A stretch of 64,000 nucleotides of DNA, from the NCBI GenBank assembly GCA_033032175.1, contig CM065310.1:4836001-4900000 (forward strand). Reading direction: 5' to 3'. The notes under the pieces are model-generated. The model saw only the letters and a list, made by a program, of their open reading frames with translations. It had not been told where the DNA came from and did no database searches. Made by a program: the position numbers and the translations under genes. Positions within the stretch are counted from its first letter, which is position 1. Each line of letters starts with the position of its first letter. This document shows, piece by piece, positions 33,164 through 45,400 of the stretch. Origin of the DNA: Saturnia japonica (lineage: Eukaryota > Arthropoda > Insecta > Lepidoptera > Saturniidae).

Positions 33164-33487
33164 TCGTGATCCAGTCACCAGTCTACCACCTTGCTTGATT
33201 ATAGCAATACACCGTCTGCGAACCCAGGTATGCGAAATGCATGGTATACACCAGGTGTATGGTGGTCGATAACCAGTTGGAAGCAATTTTTGTGTCCTAG
33301 GTAACCCAGCAAGGTTATAATTTGAGGGTTGAAAACTTTTGCAAAATTGTTTTAAACACTTTATATGTTGAAAACAATACCTAAGAATAATGTTTTTTTT
33401 TTCATTAATGCAACATAAAAAGTGATTCACAAAATATTTTTTAAACTCAATAAAAAGTTTGCCATAAAAATGATGCATTATGGTCCC

Positions 33488-33592
33488 GTGACATCATCAT
33501 TCATATTATATGTCATTTTGTATGATAACAGTGACAAGTTTGACAATTATCGCAATAATGTAACGTTCATATTTCCTGAATGATGACGTCAC
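33488..33592. repeat. Short inverted repeat element
   Basis: GTGACATCATCATTC at the left and GAATGATGACGTCAC at the right are inverted copies with one mismatch, 105 bp overall. It could be a small MITE or a chance foldback. Confidence 0.4.
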
Positions 33593-34044
33593 GCTTTCTA
33601 ATTGGCGTTACAATTAACGTGCCCCACAGACAAAAAATACTAATTTTATCCAAAGGGAAAATTAAATAATCAGATGCTTTTCCAGATTTCTATTATTTTA
33701 GGCATTATTATCTATATACCAATATTCCTCAATAATTTACTTTAAATTTTAAACATACGATCAACTCGCGGATTCCAATTACATTACCTTGGATTTTGAA
33801 AATTATCAGATTAAAAGTATGTAGTCCATAGAACACCTCATTGTGGATTGATTATGGGCAATATTTGGAACGTGCTTGTCTTTGCTTGCCAATTTCAAGT
33901 TCTTTTAGTTCTGAGAAATTATTAAGAACAAACAGGTAAGTTGTATAGCTAAAGTTTTATTAAAAAAAAAAAGTTTTAAAGTCATCAAAAATATTTTAAA
34001 ATCAGTACATCTAACTTTACAGATTGAACAGAGAAATACTTTCT
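33593..34044. other. Intergenic, no gene recognised
   Basis: AT-rich sequence without recognised features. Confidence 0.4.
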
Positions 34045-34180
34045 TTTATAAAATCAAAATCAATAAAATTCTTTATTCAATTTAAGTCCTAAGGAGCCAC
34101 TTCTCAACGTAAAAAAAAAATTTACTACCGGTTCGGAAAACATCCATGTCATCGAGAAGAATCGGCAAGAAACACGATCG
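34045..34180 (-). mobile_element. 3' end of a non-LTR retrotransposon
   Basis: On the minus strand the order is 'cttgccgattcttctcgatg', then 'ttccgaaccggtagtaaa', then 'gaataaag' and a 'gattttgatttt' tail. This 3' UTR arrangement and tail are common to a lepidopteran LINE family. It is 5'-truncated with no coding sequence. Confidence 0.6.
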
Positions 34181-35558
34181 GGTTTATCATTTATTCATAA
34201 TAATTTAGTGAATGTACAGAGAGTACAAATTCAAGTTTGTCAAAGTTTTTACCAATATACATTAACTTATCAAACAAGTATTGGGAGGACACAGTTAAGA
34301 TATGAAATTCTTGGAATTTGTTTTATAATATAAGGAGAACATATTCATTAAAAAAGATATGAAGTATCTTGTTAAAATATTTTAAATAAAAAATGATAGG
34401 CCTGGCCTATATTGCGGCTTAAAGCTTTCATCGGCTTTTTATTGGGTTTAATGGATGACGCGACATAATTAACATTGTAACCGAGCACGACATAATACCG
34501 ATGTATGGTAATTTCATCGGATAATCTAATTCACGAGTTGACAATATGTTTATATTAAAGTTAATTATTTAATCATTCGTTGAAGGAATCTTATACAAAA
34601 CCGTACTGTCCGCGACTATTTAGGAACTCCCTTCCGGTGGTGAGCAGGGCAATAGTGGAAGGCAGCCTTTGGCATCAAGTCTAATAATTCCTTGGAAGAC
34701 AACTCATTAGATATATATAATACAAATGAAGTAGGTATGTTGTGCAACGTTTGTGTACTTGGTGCCCTGGGTGTTTTTGGTGAATATTTTTGTAACCTAT
34801 CAGTGAGGACTTCTAAATGGCTACGTATGACTATTTATGTTACTTATATTTGTTGAATACAAAATAGAATATATTGGTCAGTCTTCCTAAAAATAAATAA
34901 TTAATAAATAACATTAGTGAAGTGACAACCATAAAGAAAAATACATTCGATTTGATTACATTAAGAACCCTAGAAAAGAGGATTACCTTAGTTTTGAATG
35001 TAGTGTATAAAACTAAGTTAAGATTCATATTTATAACAAAAATAGTATTCTTAATAATATTTACTACAAAACATGAAATAACAACGACTTTTATTCCCAA
35101 CAACGTGATCATACAATACCGTTGAAGATAATAGTTTCTCCCACAAAGTCGTAACATATGAAATATACCTTTAAATTAGGTCAATTTATATTCAGAAGTC
35201 GGACGAAAACATTTGAAAGGCGACACTCCGACCACTTTTATTATTTACTTCGGAGTACCACCTCCTGAATATCCAACGATATTCAAACAAAAAGCTTCCC
35301 ACGACTCTGATGAGTGAGAGAGATGGCGTATTGATTCAAAGTGACACGTCTCTTTACGTCACGTAGACTGTCTGATTAGTTTATCGTGTGACAGATTTTT
35401 GGGGCTTATTTGAGGATGAATATTTTTTCATTTTTTGCGTAACCTTCTGTTACTTAACGCAGATGTCACTTTGAGAATAAAATATTATTTGAACCATTGG
35501 TACATCAACGTAATACTATTTTTTTTGTTCATATAGTTTGTTTCTTTTTTATTAATTA
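34181..35558. other. Intergenic, no gene recognised
   Basis: AT-rich. Overlapping frames on both strands at 34840-35157 are low-complexity translations of AT-rich DNA. Confidence 0.4.
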
Positions 35559-35960
35559 CTAGTTGATCCCGCGGCTTCGTTCACGTGGACTACAGAATAC
35601 CAGCGATCTGGCACATGTGCGAACATTGCTCCCCTTTTTCCGGTTATTTTAAGGACAAAAATGCTTATTGTAGGTGTTTCTAGAAGATAGAGATATACTC
35701 TTGCTGAATTTTTATAGGTCTTTTTAATGTCTACAATTAAGTAGTACATTAATTTGATATATCTCTTATGGTTTACTCAGTGTAAGACATTTAAGCTCCT
35801 TTGCTCGGAACACTAATGCTTTTTCTAAAATATAAGTAACCTAAGTTCCTCCTTATAACATCAGCTATCTGTCAGTGAAAATCCCGTCAAAATCGGTCCA
35901 ACTGTTTTGAAGATTATCTGGAACAAACAGATCCAGAGACCCACAAAAAGACAGACAAAC
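35559..35960 (-). repeat. Dispersed repeat with Helitron-like CTAG end
   Basis: CTAG at 35559-35562 is followed by 'ttgatcccgcggcttcgtt', the typical end block. The interior matches 32288-32690. The far part reads 'cccgtcaaaatcggtccaac' and is also related to 326-876 in reverse. The right edge is uncertain. Confidence 0.55.
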
Positions 35961-36045
35961 AAAAATTTGAATATTTTTTTTTGTTATGGTTTCCCTATCT
36001 ACTTTCATAAGAATTTAGTTAAAACTTGTTACTTTGACATTACAA

Positions 36046-36061
36046 ACACACACACACACAC
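36046..36061. repeat. (CA)n microsatellite
   Basis: Eight CA dinucleotides in a row. Confidence 0.85.
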
Positions 36062-36149
36062 AGATTGTTATAAAAAAATAAGGTTTACTTTTTATATCAT
36101 ATCTATTTTGTATCTTATGATAGGTATACATTTTCTTAAACCATGAAAG

Positions 36150-36430
36150 TACCAGTGAAATCATTATACAGTATAAAAGATAGTCACTACCCGCGTCTGT
36201 CTGTTTGTTCGCTTATTTCTTCTTAACCACGCAAATGATTTTTATACAGCTTTCGCTGTCATTTAGAAAATTGTTTATGGAAGGTTTCTATATACAATAC
36301 ATTATAATTAAGTTTATGTATAGTATAGAAAATTCAATGATTTCAATAAAGCCGTCATAAAATGATTTTACATGGCTTACGCTGAAACCATGTGAGATAC
36401 TGATGTATCTCATAATGTACTAAAGAATTG
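36150..36430 (+). repeat. Dispersed repeat (related to 53735-54085)
   Basis: Blocks 'gtcactacccgcgtctgtct' and 'acatggcttacgctgaaacc' match the minus strand of 53735-54085. Non-coding. Confidence 0.5.
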
Positions 36431-37685
36431 TAGTTGTTCAAAAAGTTTAGAGAAAAGTTCGCAATGGCAATAGTAACCATTTTTTTTTAAATATTGATTT
36501 ACAATACTATGTTATTAGCGAAGCCATTTTCTCCAATTCAGTATCTGTTAATCTATATTCACATAAATATATTAGTTACCCACTTTAGGCATTTAATGTG
36601 GCAGTTAATTATTTAAATGAATACCCTAGAATATTTCAGAGATACAAAATCTCGCGCAACCAAATAGTCACTCCCAGCGAAACTGTTTGCCGGCGCACGC
36701 TGTCGACATCCACGCTGCGTCCTATTTATCAATGCCAAAGCGATGAACTGTAAATCAATAGAACATGATTTTTTAAACATACATTACATTAGTAAATTGC
36801 ACCCGTTCGAAGCCGAACTGAGTCGCTAGTTTAGTATATTCTATATAAAATTAACTAATTTTGGCAAAAATTATGTTTGAATCAAATAACCAAATCACTC
36901 AAAACGCCAGTTCAAATATTCAGCAATCTATCTTAGAACACAATTATATTTCTCTACGTTCGTGATGGACCTCGTAAGCGAAGTAATCCATTAAGAGAAT
37001 GGCTTCCGTTATCAAGTCATAAATTTATATGCTATCACAGGCTCCACGTCAAACGAATAATGTATTGATAGGATTGTTTGGGCTAGACATTGGGCCTCGG
37101 ATTTCAGCTGATAATAAATCTCTGGTACCATCGGTAATAAACACGGTCACTGGGGTTCATTAACTGTGATTTATATATTTTGATGATTCAATATATCTGA
37201 GCATGTACGATGGGTTTTAGAAAAGCATTAGACTATTGATTTAAAATTGTGTACTGTAAAAACGAGTAAGCATATAAAAACTTATATTCTTTGTCATAAT
37301 AAAACAAAACTGACTACAAAAATGCAACCCCTTGTGCCTACAACACGATGAAGTTAGCTAGCCATCAATGATATTTATAATTTAACTATATATAGTACTT
37401 ATAACTTCAAAAGAAATCACTTCCAAATCTTTGTCAAAAAACAATGTATCTAAATTAAAAAATGTAGTTGGAAAAATTCCACGCGTAAAGATAAATCTAA
37501 ATAAATCCTTTTATTTCATTAATTTCTTGTTTCATTAAAATGGATGTATTTGGTATTTTTCTCTCTCTCACTCTCTGGTATTTTCTTGAATGCTATTACA
37601 CATTATTAGTGCCATTATCAAGTGGTTAATTATTTCATTTTACACAGTATCTTGTGATGATTTCCGTGTAGTAACAAAGTAGTGG
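36431..37685. other. Intergenic, no gene recognised
   Basis: AT-rich with a GC-richer patch at about 36640-36730 that holds no convincing exon. At 37310-37380 a 'cacgatgaagttagc-ccatcaatg' block relates to the repeat at 51712-51800. Confidence 0.4.
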
Positions 37686-37925
37686 ATCTCTTTTTAGAAA
37701 TTTTCAGGGTAAAATTTTTATAGCATTTCAAAATTCATCATCCATTTATATATTATTTCTAATCCACTTTACTTGTTTACGATAACCAAGCCATTTCATG
37801 CAAAATTACACTTATATTACACAATATTCGGTCAAATAACGCATATTTATAATTTAAAAATTCACATTTTGACATACTACGATTCTGCCAAAATGTCATG
37901 TCATCTACAATTTTGTTATGATTAT
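37686..37925 (+). repeat. Dispersed repeat (pair with 47447-47660)
   Basis: Shared order of blocks: 'tctcc-tttagaaattttcaggg', 'catttcaaaattc', 'catgcaaaat', 'ggtcaaataacgcatattta'. Diverged by perhaps 30 percent, same orientation. Class unknown. Confidence 0.45.
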
Positions 37926-38138
37926 ATTTTGTACATAAAAAATAATTTAAAACAGTCTCTCTTAAATCATGTTTGTTTGTAATTATAAAAACTGGATGAA
38001 ATTTGGTTTTTCTCTCACTCCAAATCCAATTTGTTTCAATTGTAGACTATCTGCGTTTGACAATTTAATTTGCTCATTTATTTTAATTTTTGTAAGCTTC
38101 TTTGAAACTTTCGATATAATTTGAGCTATGAATTTTAA

Positions 38139-38353
38139 CATACTATCACACCCACAGTTCGCCGAGTATGTTTTTAGGTCTCATGTAATAGGGGGCGAGC
38201 CTATTGCCATTAATCGGGCATGAAGCCAAACTCCGAGTTGCTACTAAGAGTTTCATAGAAAAACCCAATAACACTTTTGCACGACCTGGAATTCGAACCT
38301 AGAACCTCGATCATAGCAGTCGCGCTTACGACCACTAGGCTAAAGAGGCAGTT
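38139..38353 (-). mobile_element. tRNA-derived SINE with tail deletion
   Basis: Head and body are well preserved. The conserved 'cccttcggggatacaggcg' block next to the tail is missing, leaving 'catactatcac' joined to 'acccacagttcgccg'. Confidence 0.75.
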
Positions 38354-38589
38354 ATTAAGATTATTTCATTTGTTTCATAATTATGGTCTAGTTTACACAA
38401 ACTACTAACATTTCACTTTTACACCCGTGGTAAATCTGTTAGACCAACTAACCACCGCGTCGGGGCGTCGCTAAAACACCAGTGTAAACTATTTTTGTTA
38501 TTGTTTGACATTCATAGTTACTGCTTCGCCCCTTATTATTGTAGCGTGAACTTATAAAGCCTACCGCAATAAAAACCTTCCGCAATAAG

Positions 38590-38700
38590 TAGACAAAAAA
38601 AATAAAAAGATTTTTTCAAATCTGACTGATAGTTTCAGATATTTAGCACCTTCAAACAAAAAATAAAGACAGTATCTTAAAATTAATAATAATTATAGTC
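38590..38700 (-). repeat. Lepidopteran dispersed repeat
   Basis: Plus-strand 'caaatctgactgatagtttc' and a closing 'atagtctatat' mark a diverged member of the 13080-13191 family. Confidence 0.45.
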
Positions 38701-39438
38701 TATATAACAAACAACACGTTATATTAACCGAAATATTACATAAAACAAAGTATTATTTAGAAATGTTTTACGAATATTTATATAACTTATCAAGTCGTCA
38801 ACGCGATAGGATTATGCATGTAATACATATTTATTCATGAAGAAACCAACAGCCTACATTAATTCACTCGTTAACATATATTCTTCAATCAATACTACAT
38901 AACGAAGTATATATTATCTCTGGCTGGCGTAAAAATGTTGATAAGCCAGAAACACGGGTCTACTTTTAAGGGCAGCATTTTTAATTTTATTTTAAGAATT
39001 TTTCGAACATTATAGAATGTAAACAATCTAACAAACAGCTGTCATGATAATTAAATGAATTCTTAATAGATTGCGCCTTGAATATATTTTCAATAGCATC
39101 AAAAGTTGGTATCCTTAATGAAAAAGTTTTTTTAGTATTTTAACGTAAGCATAGTCCGGACAAGTTCGTGCGCGACCGTCCATCGTAGCGACGAACGTGG
39201 CGGGGACGAGATAGCACGTCATTACGTCACTATATTACACAGTACAGCAAAGTAAACAGTATTGTGTCTAGGCAATGTTCTAGCACTAGGGCTGTCCTTT
39301 GACTATGTTTCTTGGGTTAACTAAGTAGTTAATACGTAAGTACGTATTTGATAATGTTTTTAATGGTAATAAGTTGTATTTTCACCTAAATATATTACAG
39401 CAAATTTTGTAAGTATAAATTTTGTAAGTATAATATAT

Positions 39439-39523
39439 AAAATCAGGATCGAAATCCTGGAAAGCGAGTTCAAATTAAACTGTTTTTGAGAATTACGGGT
39501 GCAAAGATTCGGGTAAAAACTAG
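39439..39523 (+). repeat. 84-bp direct repeat with hairpin, copy 1
   Basis: Starts AATCAGGATCGAAATCCTGG and ends AAAAACTAG. CAGGAT and ATCCTG form a perfect 6-bp stem with a CGAA loop. The second copy at 39720-39803 differs at one visible position. Confidence 0.85.
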
Positions 39524-39719
39524 TTATTTCTGCTTGGGTTTTATTTGTAGTTTCAAAAGCCATTGTGAGTTAGTAAGGAGGAAAAGTGCAAATAAAAAAA
39601 AACAATTCTAGGAAGTAGGTAGGTAATATCATATTTCGTCATTAGATTAGATATAAATATAGTGTCTTTAATTATTATTATCTGCTATAATTGTCTACAG
39701 TGTATGGTTTCTGTGATAT

Positions 39720-39803
39720 AAATCAGGATCGAAATCCTGGAAAGCGAGTTCAAACTAAACTGTTTTTGAGAATTACGGGTGCAAAGATTCGGGTAAAAAC
39801 TAG
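39720..39803 (+). repeat. 84-bp direct repeat with hairpin, copy 2
   Basis: Near-identical to 39439-39523, about 280 bp downstream. It is directly followed by a lepidopteran 'atattataaatatgaaagt' repeat at 39807-39950. Confidence 0.85.
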
Positions 39804-39806
39804 CAT

Positions 39807-39950
39807 ATTATAAATATGAAAGTATGTTTATTTGAATTTCTGTCCTTTAATCACGCTTGTAAGGCTGGAGGGATTTTATTAAAATTTGGTATATAAATAG
39901 ATTTTACATTGGAACAGGATATACGATAATTTTTCTCTACCTCTAACCTA
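39807..39950 (+). repeat. Lepidopteran 'atattataaatatgaaagt' repeat
   Basis: A widespread style of repeat head followed by 'cacgcttgtaaggctggagg' and 'aaaatttggtatataaatag'. Non-coding, class unsettled. Confidence 0.4.
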
Positions 39951-40032
39951 ATTCCTTTGTCTTCTTTCGATTATAGAACCATACGTGCTGAGCTTTGGCG
40001 TCACGGTAACCTCCATCTCGGCACGAACTAAA

Positions 40033-40220
40033 TACAGTGTAAACTCTTTATAACGTTATCCTTTATAACGATAAACTCCCTATAACGTTGAAGTGAGCCC
40101 AACTTGGTTGGTTTGCGTTAAAACCCACATATTGAAACTCCACTTCATATAACGATAACTCTCTATAACGACAAAAAATGCTCAGTCCCTTGAGTTTCGT
40201 TATAAAGAGTTTATACTGTA
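40033..40220. mobile_element. pogo/Tc1-type MITE, 188-bp deletion derivative
   Basis: Bounded by TACAGTGTAAACTCT and its inverse AGAGTTTATACTGTA. The sequence is the inverted equivalent of the two ends of 7865-8278, with the about 225-bp interior missing. The junction falls at a short 'agtg' or 'gtg' microhomology. Confidence 0.78.
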
Positions 40221-41044
40221 GTTATCTAAATCTTAGTTTTGTCATATCGTGAAACTGTGGAACTATCTTCCAATGTGTTGCCTCCTTCTTACGACATCGG
40301 GTCCTTCAATTCGGCCGATGGATTCCCGATCTCTCAAATTGACCAGTCAAATTACCAATTTACCAAAAAAAAATTACGTACAAGGAAACGGGCGGATAAA
40401 AGATAATTATAAATTGTTATTACCCCAACTACCCAAACCAAATGAAATGAAAACAAAACTATTAAAGGCAATTAAAGTTGGAATTGGTGTAACAAGGCAA
40501 ATATTTGTTCACCATCAACCGACTCTATAAAGCCCATGATATTTGGTTAGCTCAGTACAACTGTTTGTGTTTGTTCTATGTACATACGCGTGAGGGAGTT
40601 AGAGACAATATTAGCATGCGTTTTAGTGAACTATGTAATAATTTCAACGACTGCTGTTAATTTAAAAACGAGGTAAGTAGCTAGTAGAACTAGAGGGTTC
40701 CGTTTTTATGACAATAACATAGGTATATTATATATCCATAAATATTATACTTTTTATTAATTTAAAGGAATCTACAGCCACTAAATTAAGGAAATATACA
40801 TAAATTAGTTAACATAATAGTTTAGCGAAAGACGATTTCAGTTATATTAAAAGTAAATCTGTAACATTTGTATGTATAAATTTATATGTGTGTGCTTTTA
40901 TGTGTGCATTAATTATACACATTTAACGAAAACTGAATAATATTACTTTTCTTTTAAACGCTGCATTATTAATTTATTTACCAAATTTATTTTTATTTAT
41001 TTTATTGTATTTTATTACCATAAAAATATTGTCTTTTTCTAATT
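40221..41044. other. Intergenic, no gene recognised
   Basis: AT-rich. A 93-codon plus-strand frame at 40249-40530 has no recognisable motif and no splice or promoter context that I can see. Confidence 0.35.
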
Positions 41045-41670
41045 GAAGTGAAACTTCTTTATCGACGTATGGGAGAAATTTTGTAGCAAATCGTCACGTT
41101 TTTCGGTTACGCGCCATGTTGCTTTTTTATCAAAGTTTAGTATAGTGACGTAAAGAATATAATGTAATATATTATAATAATAACAACAATATATTAGTTT
41201 TGAAGTTTGGTTTGAAATAAGAATAACAATATATTAATTTGAAAGTGATAAAATAAAAAGACTTATTCAAATTTAAGTGAATTTACAAGAAAAGTGAGAG
41301 TGATTATATATTTCGTTTTATAAATTCAACACGTATGAGCATGATTTTAATATTTATTTGATGTTAACCTCACTTTTTGATTGTAAGTATCAGTGAATGT
41401 ATATAAATCTGTTAAAATTAGCAAGTATTAATAAATATGACTGTAAATCTAGTGAACATTATTAATTCTAAAAACAATAAAAAATATCAATTAAATAATA
41501 ATTTAAAAATAAAATAAAAATATGTATACGTACATCTTTTTTAATTATTCGTTTTTAATGATTTATTTACTAAAAAAAATTGTTTTTCTTAAGGCTTAAG
41601 CCTTATCTACCCCATTTTCGTGAAGTTGCAAATAGTAGAAAAATGATATGTCGTAAAGAAGTTTCACTTC
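41045..41670. mobile_element. Terminal-hairpin inverted-repeat element 1
   Basis: Left end GAAGTGAAACTTCTTTA followed by TCGACGTAT. Right end, inverted, reads the same for about 24 bp with one missing base. Each end itself folds as GAAGT-GAA-ACTTC. The interior is very AT-rich and non-coding. The family is not recognised. Confidence 0.6.
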
Positions 41671-41817
41671 TTACCTGTGTACTCTGGTACACACACACAT
41701 TTTTTATTTCATATTATATGAGTATGTGCATCTTATCATCACTGATTTATGGGCATAATTGATCTTGGTTGTGCTTTCGTGGAAGATCTGCAATTTACGG
41801 GTATGTTCTTTTTTATA

Positions 41818-42080
41818 CTACGGCGGTGGCAAACAAGCTTACAGTACGTCTGATAGTAAGCGGTAACCGAAGTCTATAAACGTTTGCAAAACCGGAAGCA
41901 TGACATTCGCGTTGCCGACACTTTAAAAACTTATTCAGAGGAACCCCATATTGTAGTCCAATTGAAAAACCTAAGCAGCTCTTTCCACGTCCGGAGTGTT
42001 CGCGGAAGAAAACTTATCATCTTATTTAGGCTCTAAAGTGTGAGGATGAACTCCCTGCCGACGGCGGGAGTGGGATGGTG
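41818..42080 (+). repeat. Degenerate lepidopteran repeat
   Basis: Blocks 'ggtggcaaacaagcttacagt' (trimmed) and 'tgatagtaagcggtaaccg', then 'cgcgttgccgac' follow the order of a very common lepidopteran repeat. No coding capacity. Confidence 0.5.
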
Positions 42081-43139
42081 GAAAGTAAATGTTTTATTTT
42101 TATAGTTCCCAGACTAATTCGCTCTGACAAACAAGAACAATCAATTTTGTTATTTATCAAATTAAGTACCTACGTATATCAAAATTTCAGATTATACCAC
42201 CTTACATTCACCAATGTCCCCGACGCTCAACGGCTAGTTTTTAAGTGATTTAACCTTTAATTTTGCGGGCGTTCGCATAATACACTGTATGGAATTAACG
42301 GCAAATATAACTTTGTCGCGTAATAATTCCATACGGGATTTATAATTCATTACTTTCGCACATATTCCATGACTTATACCAAAAGACCTCCATTTATATC
42401 AAATTTCAAGACTGTAATTCTCCAGGATGTACCCGGTAAGTTTCGATAATCGATCACTAAGTGGGAATTTTAGTATGAAGTGCATAAATTTGATTGCGTT
42501 ACCCTAGATTTTTTTTTAAAACACTTTGAGGCCAAACTTTCTTTCTCGAGATTAATGTAATCTTTCTACCTCAAGCCGTTATTGAGAAAAAAAGGCCTTG
42601 ACATGTGTCATACAGACAGTCAAAGTACAAAGTGATCCTAAATAGGTTTGGTTTTATTCTTTTTAATTGTGTTACGACACTTAAACATAAACCTTTCCAA
42701 GTCAATCGCTTCGGCTGCAACCAGTGTACCGAATGTTGAACTTCAAATATACGCTACAACAGATGAAAGAAACAAAAACCTGAAACCAGTTAAATAAAGG
42801 CCCTGGAATTATCGAAAGAATGGGAAACTGCAAATCAATTTGCCCTTCGCAACAACCAGTAATATAGGTTTCACATGAGTTAACGTATTGACTCGTAATT
42901 AGTTAAAAATTTTAGTGCCTGTAAAAAAATGTACGGTATAATAGTTGTTGTAGGTTGTAAGTTAAAAACGTGATAATCTATAAACTTTAATACGTGAGGA
43001 GAAAACTTTGGACCCTTTATAAGCATGTTGTGCTCAAGAAGGACTGTCAGATTTGGCATGGTTAAAGTTTACATGGAGAAGGTGTGGTGAAAGCTATTTA
43101 TAAATAAATACGTGTGTTCTATACCAATACAATAAAGCG
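42081..43139. other. Intergenic, no gene recognised
   Basis: Nothing assignable was seen. Confidence 0.4.
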
Positions 43140-43330
43140 GAAAAAATAATTTGTTTGATTTTATCTCTGGAACTACCATTCGGATTTGAAAAAATCTTTA
43201 TTTATATAATAGCCTGATTCACAAGAAATAGTATAGGCTATCTAACATTAAATTGGTTACACCACCCAGCTAGCCTTAAATATTGATTTTTGTTATAAGT
43301 CGGAAGACAAAGCGCTCCCGAACTGCTTTA
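43140..43330 (+). repeat. Lepidopteran dispersed repeat, plus-strand copy
   Basis: The order 'tctggaactaccattcggatttgaa' (approximate), 'ataggctatctaacatta' and 'cccgcgtgcgctggcg' matches the family seen on the minus strand at 2636-2835. Confidence 0.45.
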
Positions 43331-43432
43331 CCCGCGTGCGCTGGCGTAATGGTTAATGATATGTAAATACAACGTTATACAAAAAATATTAGTCCTTGGT
43401 GTATATAAATAAAGTACGCGATACATATCATA

Positions 43433-43640
43433 TGCCTATTTCTTATACATAAGTCGCAATAAGGTATTTTGTGACAAAAATGTATTGATCCTGACGAACG
43501 AAAGACATCATTATCGAATTATCATTAAGACAATTTCATGAAGATAAGCTTTGCCTTGTATATCATGTTATTTGGACGCATAATTTAAGAGATAATGGAA
43601 AATTAAAACAATTCTATACAAGACCCTATATAATATTAGA
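43433..43640 (+). repeat. Dispersed repeat (copy 2 of the 15163-15470 family)
   Basis: Shared 'cctatttcttatacataag' and 'catgttatttggacgcata' blocks. The terminal CTAG part of copy 1 is not present here. Confidence 0.5.
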
Positions 43641-43994
43641 TATTAATGTAGGTATTTAAAGGAAATAAGTAAGTATAATATTTTAGAACATCCATTACAT
43701 ATTCTAAGAAGACGTCTGTTTTCACATGAAAATAACTTTTATGATATTAATCTGTATGTGATAATCTTGCCGTGTAAGATGGAGAATTATTAATTATCAT
43801 CTATGTAAATAAATTGATTGAGGTTTGCCGTTGTACGCGTATCATCACGCAGAAATTACTTAATAGATTTTGATATTTTTTTGTAATATTTCCTTGATCA
43901 TTATAAACACAAAAAAATCCCGATATCTTCATTCAATAAGAAGTTATTAAAGTTTTAAGAAAATATGATTATTACAATCATTATGCTTTCTTCT

Positions 43995-44035
43995 ATCATC
44001 CACGATAGCGAAGCCGCGGGCACAGTTAGTTAAAA
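43995..44035 (+). repeat. Isolated Helitron-like 3' end block
   Basis: 'agcgaagccgcgggcacag' followed by TTAG in place of CTAG. A degraded terminus of the CTAG-ending repeat class. Confidence 0.4.
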
Positions 44036-44103
44036 CATTAAATTAAATTATGTAATACTGCGAATACTTATGCACACCTTGCTTATACCTTTCTCTCGCT
44101 CCC

Positions 44104-44185
44104 CTGGAAGACTGGTAGAGAATGCTTTTTAGCATTAAGTCCTCCAATTGTACTTTTTTTGTGCAATAAAGAATAATAATAATAC
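44104..44185 (+). mobile_element. 3' end of a non-LTR retrotransposon
   Basis: 'ggaagactggtagagaatgc' then 'gcattaagtcctccaattgt', then 'gtgcaataaag' and (AAT)n. This is the 3' UTR style of a common lepidopteran LINE. Heavily 5'-truncated. Confidence 0.6.
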
Positions 44186-44610
44186 AACCCCGATCCAGTG
44201 ACTTTGAACTTAGACCCTCCAAAACATTGACGTTGACACTCAGTGAAAAGTGACAGTAAGTGATATGTTTATTGTTTACGGTTCATACTCATATGCGGTC
44301 TTGACGAGGGATCCGTGGATCATATATTTTTCAATTGTCCCAAACTATCTTGTTCCTTATAATGATTTTCTTCCTGTAATATTCCTCGGCTTACTAATGT
44401 CAATACATTACTTACGTATGTGTATTCTACTTTTATTGTAATATTTAGTGTCTTCATTTATCGTAATAATATAAAATTGTAATGTGTCCTTTGTTCATGT
44501 CTATATAAATTATAGTTGTGCTTTTTGTTTATATGATTAAAATAATATAGTTTTATATCAGGGAATTACATATATCCTTTGCAATTCTATACACGGAATT
44601 AATTTATAAC

Positions 44611-44832
44611 AAATAACATAACATACCATCACGCCTGTAATCCCCAAAGGGTTAGGCAGAAGTGTACACTTAGTCTATTGCCTTAATCGAGCATGAAACC
44701 AAACTCCGAGCTGCTCCTGGGACTTTCATAGGAAAAACCCAATATCACTTTGCTCGACCTGGGATTCGAACCCAGGACCTCGCTCATAGCAGTCACGCTA
44801 ACGACCACTAGGCTAACGAGGCTAACGAGGTA
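44611..44832 (-). mobile_element. tRNA-derived SINE with internal deletion
   Basis: Clear B box (GGTTCGAATCC on the minus strand) and A-box region, with the middle of the body deleted near 44665. A 10-bp 'gctaacgagg' duplication sits at the head end (about 44813-44832). Confidence 0.8.
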
Positions 44833-45400
44833 ATATATAATGTATAACATATTTTTGTTTACTACATACTCGTTATAATATATTATTTCTCAGAGGTGTT
44901 TTTCCTGGCAACGTCATATATTCTTTAAATTTTACATAAAAATTCATACGTAAGGGTTCGTACTTCATTTTAATGTTAATATTTGAAATCAATGTTTTTC
45001 AAATAAAATTTATTAAAAACTATTTCACTGCGAATATGATCTGTTGATGCTAATGAAAATTAATTCAAAGCGCCATCTATTAACAAACTATTTAATTGTC
45101 AAGACAACTACTTGTTACATTGTTTATATTTTGTTATGTGACAAATATGCACACGGGTTAGCTAGTTTAAAATTATTATCAAGACAATTTTCAACATTCC
45201 GACTTCAATGATTTTGAAGAATTCCCATATGTATCTTCGAATTTGAAGGTCCAATGACAATGAAATTAAAACGAAACCACCCTTGAGGTATCCCCTAACC
45301 AACAAATAAAGAATCATCCAAATCGGTTCATAAACAAAGAAGTTATGGCTGAACATCCATAAAAAATATACACATTAGAATTGAATAACTTCCTTCTTTT
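44833..45400. other. Unassigned sequence with repeat-like block
   Basis: At 45300-45360 'aatcggttcataaacaaagaa' is the kind of block found in many lepidopteran repeats. No gene recognised. Confidence 0.35.
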
